From NCBI GenBank assembly GCA_934047225.1, contig OW203988.1, positions 6,358,229 through 6,422,228 of the forward strand: a stretch of 64,000 nucleotides of DNA, written 5' to 3'. This stretch comes from Ypsolopha sequella (Eukaryota; Arthropoda; Insecta; Lepidoptera; Ypsolophidae). Position 1 is the stretch's first letter. Each line of letters opens with the position of its first letter. Below are positions 38,601 through 50,600 of this stretch, in pieces. The notes under the pieces are model-generated. The model searched no databases, was not told the origin of the DNA, and saw only the letters and a program-made list of their open reading frames with translations. The position numbers and the translations under genes were made by a program.

Positions 38601-41600
38601 ATGGTGTCAAAGGATGGCGTACCATTCAGTGTTTTCTGTACAGTGCGCGCCAATCTTTTAGTCGCCTCTGAATGAGTTACGAGTGCAAGCTTGCGCAGGT
38701 CAGTCTAGGAAACAATAATATCAGCGGTTGATTATTAAATGTTTACTATAAGTGGGAAGGTGTGCTTGTTGTACCTACCTATTTAATTGTTTATTTATTA
38801 TTTTAGTGCAATCTTAACTATATAAATAAAATGCATTAATATAAACACCATTTTCCTACATTGTCGCCTTAAAACGCTATAACGTCCGCGAGGCATAACA
38901 ACAACAATAAACTTTAACAAATTAAATCAACAAAACTTTAACAAACCAAATCAACAAAACAAAAAATAAAGGCAACAAAAACAATAAACTATATCAAACA
39001 GATTCAACAATAACATAACGAATCAAAGAATTTTTTCCTTGAAGGTACTTTTCATGCAACGCGCGCGTGTGTAGTGTACGGACGTATCACTAACACTAAC
39101 GCATAGTGTTGACACCTGCTAAATGGCGAGCGGGGGGTGTGGTGCGCCACGCAGGCAGGTGTGCTCCGCGCCCTCGCTCCTGTAACGTTCCCCTGACACC
39201 GTAAAACGGCTATTGCGTCGCCTCTTGCGGCTATTTTCAGAGGCGACTAAAAGATTGGCGCGCACTGTACTTCACCAGATATGCGAGATCTTTTTGCAAA
39301 AGCTCATTATAAACTACCTATGTTTTGCGAGATCTCGCAAATACCGGGATCCCGCTGGAGTAAGAATCACCAGTCCCGCAAATACTGGAGTTGAAATTTT
39401 ATTGATCTTTTTGCAAAAGCTCATTATAAACTACCTATGTTTTGCGAGATCACCAGTAAGAATCACCAGTCCCGCAAATACTGGAGTTGAAATTTTATTG
39501 CGGGATTGCATTCCCTACATATTAGTATAAGCTCCAAATGAGATCTATTAGATTTGATGCCTTCCATGTATCAACTGAACAATTAAATACATGTACTATT
39601 TACAAATTAATCTATCATCGATACAAAATTAAGGAGTCATAACATAACTCGTACATAATATGAACATGAATATATTTAGGTATAGGTAATATATTTAGGT
39701 AAGACAAAAAATTTAATATTTTAGTCCTGTTTGTGCTTCCCAGAGAGCCTGTCAAAAATATGGTGTTTATCTGGCTTCCAAAACTATCAATACTGCCATC
39801 TATACATGTCCATTTTTAAATTTCAGATTCAGATCAGCCAGAGAGGCTGAGAAATTAGAAGAAGAGGCAACAAAAAAAGGTACATTCCTGTACTTTTATT
39901 CTACAAATGTTTATTATTTTTTTTTCTATCAAGATAATTTTATAGTAATTTGCTTCCGACTGATTTGACAGCTGGATGGCAGATGAGTAGACAGACAGAG
40001 ACAGACCACTTTTTTTATAAACAATCACACATAATTTGTATAATGTCTAAAATTCTCAAGTAACGTCATATCGGAAAATTCTTTAAAAAATCATTAAAAA
40101 ATAATGTTTACTTTATATGTAAATCAAAATAATGAAAACTATGTACTAAAATGACGTATATTCTCTGAAAAAAAATAATAATAAGAATCTTTTAGAAATT
40201 TAAGCTTTGGGAATTACCTACCTGCACATATGTATTGTATATAAGGTCTTTCAATTTAAATGGAAAGTAATTTAGGAGGTGATTCAGTATCGTTAATACA
40301 TCACATTCCACTGAAATGTACTTTTTTTTTTGCGCGAATTTTTTTTTCCCTTAGAACAAAGTGGTCCGATCAGCTGACTCAGTTTGTATGGACAAGTACT
40401 TTGCAGTGGAATGTGATGTATTAACGATACTGAATCACCTCCTAAATTACTTTCCATTTAAATTGAAAGACCTTATATAAGCTGTAGTTAAGTTAGTTAC
40501 CAAGTACCTGTATTCAAATGCGATGTATATTGCTTGTGAAAGTACCTTATTACTTTTTTAAAACGATGCAGAAAATACGCCATTACTGTCATACAAATAT
40601 GCGGGCGGAAAAACTGTATGAAAATTCATTGTTAACGTGCTTGAGCGGGCAGAAAAAGTATATGCAAATCCATTGTTATCGTGCTGTTTTTTTTTAAATA
40701 ACATACAGAATGAGCAAGTGGCCAAGTGGCCAGTATTAAAGCTTAAAACTCGAAAAATGATACTGGCCACTTGCTTTTCCTGTACATAATAAAAAATAAG
40801 AAGGAAATAAAAAGTGACAATCGCACGCGAGTCAGTCGGTTTCTTTTATTGTATCTTGATTAAAAGTAAAATTATACTATTTCCTCGCAGGTGTAGTATA
40901 AAGCACTATGTATCACTCGGGAGAAAGTGCGATTCCCAACCCGTGTGTATTGAGGCCCTTGGCTTCGCCTCGGGCCTCAAACTACACCCTCGTTGGTAAT
41001 CTTCCCCTTTCTTCCCTCGGTGAACAATATACTATTGTGGTATAAGTATAAGTGAATGCAGTGGAAATGCGTTCCTTACGTAGTATGTGTGGTTTAACAT
41101 TGAATGACAGAGTGAAAAATATCGACATACGGGATCATTGCGGTCTGAAAGAAGATTTATTAACTAGATAGACTGACGGATGTAGAACGACGATGTTTAT
41201 AGTTTTGTGAGAATGAAACCTCAATGACAATGTTTATTGTTAATGTTTTATTTTATTTGAATTTTTATTATTACCTATTCTTGTTTTATAATTATCTTTT
41301 TGTATTGCCTTCTATATTCCATTGTCATCTTTTTATTTTTAAATTGTATTGTGCATTAAATTTAGTCTGTGAAACTATACAAAGAAAAAAAGAATCGAAA
41401 AAGGAATGCTTCTGTGGTTTGGACATATAGGGAGGATGAATGAAACTAGAGTGACGAAAGAAATTAATGGTGCGCAAGTGGAAGGTACAGCTCGACCAGG
41501 ACGCCCTAGAAGGACATATGCTAACCAAATTGGTGACATACTGAAGAAGGGCAATGTCAAAAGTACCCGGAATAGAAGAGCTTGTATGACTAGATTGATG

Positions 41601-44600
41601 GACGTGGAAGAGGCGAAAGAGGTGTGTCAGGATGATGGAAATCTGTAGTCTCTGCCTACTCCTCTGTGAGACAGGCGTGAGTATATGTATGTATGTAAAA
41701 GTATTTTGTGCAACAGTAACATAATGTGAAACATTAGGACACGAGTGCTTGTTTACGAAACTCACTTTTGTTAACGAAACAAACGAAAGTGGTTCTCTAG
41801 TGGTGTCATAATAAATTGGGCCAATCACAGCGCAGAATAGCGGTGTTATAATTTAATATTATAATATCGGACAAATAATATAGATACTATAAAACCGCTT
41901 TTGATGTTGTAATTACCTTATGTACCTATACCTATAGTATGGGAGTAAATAAAATAAATATAAACACATTTTTAAAAATATTTTACTTCTAGTTGTACAG
42001 TTCGCGTCACGTAAAAAGAACGTTGTTGAGGGCTCAGGTGGTCCCTTTCTCGCGTGCCCGTTACCCATGCGTAGACACATCCCCTCCCACTCTCGCCCAG
42101 CGTTCTTTTAACGTGACGCGAACTGTATTTCATGTTGACTGGTAAATTTCCATGTTCTTCTTTATTCCTTATTGCACAAAAAGCTTAAATTTTTACAAGG
42201 GCGAGCTTATTTCTAAAGAAATTTCTTTCAGCCAACCTTCAATGTGTTGAAAAGGTAGTGAGAATATACGATTAAAATGATAGGTAAAATATATATTATG
42301 CAAGGTGAAATCCAATCAACCGCCTGAACCCACACCGGAGACCCGGCCAGGGACCAGGAACAAGGTTCAATGATCACCAACCGAGCCCCCAGCACGAATC
42401 CAGGCGGCCGAACAAATCCCATCCTATATCCTATATGTTACATATGTAAATGCATGCCTACCTCCACCCATTCTATTAGTCTTGCTAAGAAGAAGGGCAA
42501 GAAACTTAGCAAGATCATGTCTTCTTTTTTTTAACATAAAACTTATGCTATACAAATGACTTACAGAATGAATTTAATGAATAAGCAATAATACATGCCA
42601 ATATACATGAACTTTTACATATATTCTAATTATATCCAATAAATAAACATTCTAATGTGTTCTAAATTGAATGTGGCAGGCGAGGTGCTCCCCACAGAGA
42701 AGCGCTTCGACAGTAACTGCATCACTCCGGGCACGGTGTTCATGGCGCGTCTCCACGAGCAGTTGAGGTTCTTCGTCAAGCACAAGATGTCCACTGACCC
42801 TCTGTGGGCTAAAGTCAAGGTCATACTGTCGGGACACGAGGTTTGTATTTCCATCCATCCATCAGCCCATATTCGTCCACTGCTGGACATAAGCCTCCCC
42901 CATATTACGCCACTCTTGGCGGTCCTCAGTCATCCTCATCCAGCCGCCACCCGCTACGTCCTTCAGATCGTCAGTCCAGCGGGTTTGTATTTACTGAATT
43001 ATATTACGATTATTCCACAGTGGCCTTTTCAGATCTCCAGTAGTCTTGATCAGCGTCGGACTGGGCATATGGAGCCCAGGTAGGGTTGCCAGATGTCCGG
43101 TTTTGGACCGGACAGTACGGTTTTTTGAACGGCTAGGTCCGGTCTAGAAAATTTTGGAAAACCGGACAACAGAATGTACGGTTTTTTTTAAAATACGTGA
43201 TATATAACCTCACTTACGAGATGGTACAATATGTGTGCATTGTTCCCGTCTCCAATGCCTTCGTAGAAAGAGTTTTTAGCGTAATGGGTAATGTATGGAC
43301 TGACGAAAGAAATTGTGAATACAGTAAAAAGCGAATTATGTGTTTTCAGTTGCACTGAATTTAAAGAAACAATTTCAGGCAATAAAAGTTTATTAAAAGC
43401 AGTAGCATCTAGTGCCAAATATGTAAAATTGTGTTCACAGTCAGTAATTTCCGGTAATTTTCTCAGTTTGATGTGGCCAAAACCTTTCGACAAATCATAC
43501 CCTTTGATAAAAAATGTTCGGTTTTTTTATCTGGACCATCTGGCAACCCTAGGCCCAGGTGGCATTATAATTATTTACAAAATTCCCAGGCTAGTTTTTA
43601 ATCGACCGGGGGGTTAATGTTTCTCTTTTAAATACGCAAAATGACAAACTGTATAACACAAAGCTGTATCTACACCTACGTAAATATTTGTTTATTTGTG
43701 ATTGCACCTAAACCTTCTTCAAGTCATTTCTTAAAAAATTGATTTGCTGTGAGTCTCTTAAATGTGTCTGTGTCTATCACCTTCTTTAGTCCTTTTTGAC
43801 ATTTTGTTTAATGGGACGTAAAATTAGCGGCTATACTAGCGCGTGAATTTTAAAATACTGGATGTCCCAAAGGGATCCCAAAAACCAGGACATGTCCTAG
43901 AAAAACAAGGACTGTTGGCAAGTTGGCTTCCCTAAAATAAAAGCTTTAGTTATGTAATAACCCTGCAGACCCCAGGAGAAGGCGAGCACAAGATAATGGA
44001 CTACATTCGCTGGGCTCGCTCGCAGCCCGGCTACGAGCCCAACACTAGACACTGTCTCTACGGGCTGGACGCTGATCTCATCATGTTGGGCATGTGTACA
44101 CACGAGCCACACTTCGCCTTGTTGAGGGAAGAGGTTAGTGCCAAGTTGCAACAGTATCCTAGCAGATAAAGTCTAACGTTGTACTGGGACTCATATATCT
44201 GTCGCAGCCATATCGTATAACTGGCTGTATTACAAGTAAGCGCGCTGGATTGAGAAACGTCGCTGTATTGTTATGCGGCTGATGACGTTCAGCCAAAATG
44301 TCGAAATGATAGGTTCGCCAAAACGGTGGGCAACCCTTAGCCCTATTTTTTTGTGTATTTTGTGAGTTTTGCTAAAACTAGGGTTGTCGCCTCGCTTCGC
44401 TCGGCTCTCTTAATTTATAAACATGTCAACCTAACACGTTCCGATCGTCGTCGCGCCTATTTTTGACTTTTGGTGAAATATAGGGCTAAAAGTTGGCCAC
44501 CGTTTTGGCGAACGTATCATTTCGACATTTTGGCTGAACGTCATCAGCCGCATTACAATACAGTGATGTTTTTCAATCCGGTGCGCCTACTTGTAATACG

Positions 44601-47600
44601 GCGTGTTATACAATACGGCTTCCACATATCCACTTACTTACACATTGACCTTTTGCATGCCTAGTCATAGTCAAGTATCCGAACGTTAGACACGATTGGT
44701 TGAGGCACAAATGAGCCAATCACAGCGCTGAATTTCTTAGCTAAGCTTTTATTAACTTGAAATTGTCAAATGCGAAAATGCGGGTCAGTCATTTTACAAA
44801 TCAAAATACCCTTGTAGATTTGGCGGGACATAGCGCCAGAACAATCCACTAGCTATGTAATTACTAAGTTTAAGTTATATTGGACTGCCATTACCAACTA
44901 AGGAGGACAGTCAATCAAAGTCAAAGGAGTCAGTAATGTTTTTACCTTTGTAGATGTGGAAGGACATTATTTCTTCTTGATAATTCTAAGACTCCCTGGA
45001 TACGGCCATAGTTGCGGCCAGAACTCTCTATTTATTTTGCATGTCAAAATGGGTTTAAAGCGAGAACCGGAAATACATAGAAAAAAAAACCTAGAGTCTT
45101 AAAATGGCTGCAGTATCACAAACAAATTCATCAGACTGAACAACAAATGATGTTCAGTCTTGTATGACTAAATTGATGGATGTGGAAGAGGCGAAAGAGG
45201 TGTGTCAGGATATGGTCAGGATCGTACCAGATGGAATTCTGTAGTCTCTGCCTACCCCTCTAGAGCAGTGTTTCTTAACCTGTGGTCCACGGACCCCCAG
45301 GGGTCCGCGTGTATATATATATGGGGGTCCGCTGACTCATGTCTGTACTCTTTTTTTTGTTGAAAAGTATTTTTTATATGTGTTTGTAGTACTAAAATAA
45401 ATAATCCGAGTTTTGTTACTGTTTTCATTATTAAGGGGGTCCTTGATAATTTTGCTTGATTTCTTAGGGGTCCGTAGCTGTAAAAGGTTAAGAAACGCTG
45501 CTCTAGAGGCATGCGTGAGTATATGTATGTTTGTATGAACAAAAAATGAGGGCCAAAAAATAGAACCCCGTAAGTTTTAACATTATTTACAGGTAAAATT
45601 CGGAAAAACGACTCAACGCGCCACCAGCCCAGAAGAAACTAACTTCTACTTGCTCCACCTGTCTCTACTGCGAGAATATCTCGAGCAGGAGTTCATCTCG
45701 ATAAAGAACAACTTGCCCTTCGAATACGACATCGAGAAGATAGTAGATGATTGGGTGCTGATGGGATTTTTGGTGGGAAACGATTTTATTCCCAATTTGC
45801 CCAACATGCACATCAGTAACGACGCGTTGCCGCTTCTCTATAAGACGTATATGGCTGTTTTGCCTACTTTAGATGGTGAGTTATTTCCTTTTTTGCGTAG
45901 TGCTATATATCAGAGGTCGGCAATTAATTTTAAGTGGGGTCCGGATACCTTCACAAAATCGTATTGTCGTCCAGAAAAAAAACATATTACTTAAATATAC
46001 TCGTTAGGCCAGTCTGACCATAAATGATTTCCAATTATGAATCTGTAAATAATTTTTTTCGTCTTTAGTCGTATCTGTTGCATAAACCTATTGTTTAAAA
46101 ATTTTGGCGGTCCAAGTTTTATCTTCCGCGGCCCGCCGCGATCCCGAAGCGGACTGCGGTCCGCCGATTGCCGACCACTGCTATATATATTTCCGTATAG
46201 TATACGCCAGTAAATCGGCCATAATTAAATATAGCCAAACTATATATTTTATACAATCAGCTCTTTAATATCTACAATTTAATACCCATATTGTATTTTT
46301 ATAAAATATATTTTTCATTTATTTTACTTCTTTTTTGAGAATAATAAAAAAAAGAAATTTGTGCTCAACTTTTTTTAAATCGCTATAGTTTTCCTGTAAT
46401 TGGCCAGTTATGATCTATAATCGAGATTTTTGTTCATATTTTTCGGTCCACCAGTTTTGAAGATAGGGAGGGAGAGATTTATAGGGAGATTTATCGAAAC
46501 CAGTGCCAGTAAATATAGTAAAAGTGTACATTTTTACAATTAGCTTTTTCAATATCTACAATTTGATACCCATATTGTATTTTTAGGATAATATTTTTCA
46601 TTTTTCTCACTTTTGTTTTGGGAATATTTTGAACTATTGCAATTTTTTTATCTTTAACGGTGCTAAAGTTATGAGCTGTAACAAACGGACGGACGGACAA
46701 CAGAGTCTCACCATAAAGGTTCCTATTGTACCTTTTAGGTACTACGGAACCCTAAAAATAACAACACTGATATAGCATCCGTTATTTATATGACAAGAGC
46801 CTAAAAATACCAAGATATTTTCCTTTTTACAGCAAATAACCAATATTTATATTGAATATTATTAGAGTGCATTACAAAATAGAAAATATCAATCAGAAAC
46901 AAATCCAAAGACAAGAATTTGAAAAAATTCCCCGGGCCAGGATTTGAACCTGCGACCTCTTGTTATCAAGACAAGCGCGCTACCGTCTTGATAACAAGAG
47001 GTCGCAAGTTCAAATCCTGGCTCGGGGAATTTTTTCAAATTCGATTTGTTTCTGATTGATACTTTCTAGTTTGTAATGCACTCTAATGATATTTTAGAGT
47101 ATTTATAGCGATGGATTTCGCAAAATAAACATAATCTTAATTTATATATTGTTTCAGGCTACATAAACGAAGCTGGCGACTTGAATCTACAGAGATTTGA
47201 AGTATTTATGCAAGAGTTGGCGAAAATAGATAAGGAAAAGTTTCAAGACACTTACGCAGACTTGAAATACTTCGAAGGCAAAACTGGGCGACGACCGAAT
47301 GCAAATGAACGGCGAGAGGTAAGGGAGATATTACGTCCATTATCCACTTCAAATCCAGATATACTTTCCAATTTCTGAGTGGCATGACCATGGCTATCAA
47401 ATACATCCACTGACAATCGGTAGAGCGACTCGTTATTAAGGGGCTCCACAATGCTAAACATCTATTTTGTATTGGATTCAGTTCCGTCAATGTAGATCGT
47501 AAAAATTTTTAAAAAATATGGCATGTTTTTTGACTCAAGACAATTATTAATTAAACTTTATAAATAAACATACTTTCAATCTTCCATTAATTACATTAAT

Positions 47601-50600
47601 TTAAAAAAAGCATGAATTTCATGAAAAAAGCGATTCAGTTTCCATGTTTCAAAACCGATTGAAACGAAACCAACACACGCAGATACTAACTAGAAAAAAA
47701 CATCTTTATTACATAAAGAAATTATAGTTAATGTCCTAATGGAGCCGCGATTTCTAAATAACTGAAGTTTTGCGTGCGCGGCATCTGTTTAGAGCAGGAT
47801 AGAGAGTCAAAAAACAAACGCGTTTGAGCAGGACTGAATTTTAGCATTGTGCAGCCCCTTAAGGCGATATGCGAAAAAAATACGGGTGTTTCTTTTCTGT
47901 GTATTTCATGTATTTCATAAATTTCTGGGATATGCATGTTGACTATATAATCTAGAGTTTTTAAATTGGAAATCGTGTTTGGATAAATTTTCCTCGATAG
48001 AAATAATTGTTGAAATGAGGTCTTCAAACACACCTTTTCTCCTCGTTTGACGAATAGGAACCATATACGGAACTCAAACATATTTTATTAGGTGTGTTTC
48101 AACAATATCTAGAGATTTGATATTTGAAATTTTGCTAGCTACTAAAATATAAAACCAACTTTTTTCCCTTTTTCCCTGAATCCGCCCCTCTCGCACTGCG
48201 CGATTTTTCGCTTGGAGTGACAGTGACAAAAATAAAATTCGCATAGCCTCTTAAGTGACCATTTCCGTAATATATATTTTTAATTTTTACATTTTACATT
48301 ACACTTGTTACTTAGCCCTCTTGGATTTGATCTTCCTTAGGTAGAACTAGAGTTCCTTGCCTTCAAGCACGTAGCCGTCAGCGCGACCGCTGTTGCAAAT
48401 TATAGTCTTTCTGTAATTTATGCGACGTCTCTAATAGTCTATATATGCATATACGTATGTTGTATAATCGTACATTTCTTGTGAGTAAACAATCAGGTTC
48501 GGGACTTTGTGTCCCTACATGGCCTCCCATCTCCCCTTATAGCCATCCCATGCCTCGACTTAATTGCTTCTGTGTGATGAAAACAATATTAGGTACTCAC
48601 ATCGTTTGCTTCTGTGACAAACCTTTTCCTTTCTGCTGTACCCGGCCAGCACCAACACCTGTTCCATCATCACCTTTTATTCGCACTCCCTCTATTTCTT
48701 GTCACTCACATAAACCAACAATTCAAGTATATGAATATACAATTTCGACTTCGCGTTCAATATTCATATTTTCTCCTCCGTTCCTTCTTACATCGCCAAC
48801 CACACAACTACTCTACCTCTCCCGTCTCTATCTCTCTGCAACTGTCTCGCTTCGCGACAACCGCACTGGCCAGGCCAACGCAAGCTAATAAACGTTCCGT
48901 GTGAAATTGCTCCTTCAGTGCAGCCTCAACCTTGGTTAGACGCTGCCTGCTTATGTACTTCTTGGCTGTCTTTTTACTGCGCTTCATGTTGATATTGGCA
49001 TCTTCCGCTTCGGTCAGTTTAGCTCCCTTCCGTCCAAGCGGCAGCAGGTAATTTGACTCATACCACTACCTGAAGGGAGTAGCGTCCACCACAACAATGG
49101 TGTTCTTTACTAAGGTCTTTGTACGCACAAGTTCATTTTTTGATGCATTGTACACAATAATGAAGCTATATCTTGAAGAATCAATGGGAGCAGGCAGACC
49201 GATATAATTCGCATCAGGACCACACTACAGCCCATCAAAATAGTTCAACTAGTATCCATGATCGTTCTGAATCTGTAAAATGCTTTTTATTAAAAAATAT
49301 GAATAACAATCATAAGTTTTGCATTTTGGAACGCGATCCGTCGCATCCACCTTAAGTGGTAAACTAACCAGCGGGCCTTCCGCGTAATTCTGATTTTCAT
49401 CAACATCAACTTGAGATTGAAATTTGACGTGCGTGCAAAAGAGATGGCATGTTTAGGCGGGCGTCGTCGCATGCACGTCAAATTTCAATCTCAAGTTGTT
49501 GTTGATGAAAATCAGAATTACGCGGTAGACCCGCAGCTCCAAAACGAACCTATCCTAGTAACATAATCACTATCATATATTTTCTGTATTTCAAAATACA
49601 TTTTATTTCAGTACAAACCCAACAACGATGACACTTTCAACGTGAATATAGACGATATTAAAGCGAACAAACCTGATGACGAACTGCAGGCGTTGATCAA
49701 CGCTACGCAGGATATGGTGAGTGAAACCACAGTAGAAGAAAGAAACAGTATTATGTCTTCATAGTAAACGGCCGAAACGCGCGCTTCCAAATCTCGGCAT
49801 ACCTTAAAGCAGCGTTTCTTAACCTGCGGTCCGCGGACCACTGGGGGTCCTCGAGCATATGTATGGGGGTCCGTCCGCAGCCTAATCTATGGACCATTTA
49901 ACAATCATAAATAAATGCCACCAAAAGTTTTTTGCCACAAAAAAGCCTTCTCAATAACGTGTTTTATAAGAAAAAGTATCTTTTTTTTTGTAATTTGTAG
50001 AACTAAAATAAATGGTCCGAAATTTATTGCTGCTCTTTTATTAAAGGGTCCTTAAAATTGTGCTTGATTTCCTAAGGGGATAAAAAAGGTTAAGAAACGC
50101 TGCCTTAGAGGTAGGGGTGCGCCGCAGTTAAGTACGGACACGAAGAGTGTGACGCCGCCACCACCCGACTCCCGCGCATTTATGTGGGCAGCCCTAACGC
50201 CAGGGCCACTGCTTCAGGCTTCTGGCGGCGCTTCTTGCTGTGCTTCCAGGCGGTTTTTGCGACGGGCTTTGCCCTGCCATGACAACCGTCGGCGCTTTCA
50301 TGTATAGCGCGCTCGCTCGCTCAAAGCGCTCGACACTAGGTTCGTCCTGTGCGCTCGATCGCTGTTTCAACCGCCCGCCTCCGCGCATACCGCCGTCGCA
50401 AGAGCGCAAGTCACTCGAAGCCGCACAAGATGCGCGAGCGGCGACCCATGGCCGGCTCTATACAACTTCATACATTTGTTCTCCCCGCCGGCGCCGTCGC
50501 GTTTATGGAAACCCTTCCAGTATTCAGAACCCCAGTACTTCTGAGCTGCGGGAGGGTTTACTAGCATTAATTCACAGAAAGTTGCTTTAAACCATTCCAC

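Noticed and set aside
46920..47040. Possible tRNA genes
   Set aside because: Only the anticodon-arm and T-arm half is present, in an inverted pair with no complete acceptor stem or D-arm; interpreted as SINE-derived.
48445..48904. Pro/Ser-rich ORF of 147 codons plus an overlapping one
   Set aside because: They lie in the solo LTR and run into the antisense RpS8 pseudogene; explained by those.
50194..50600. Several Arg-rich ORFs around 50.2-50.6 kb
   Set aside because: Same GC-rich repeat body as at 18.6-19.1 kb; not conserved in frame between copies.
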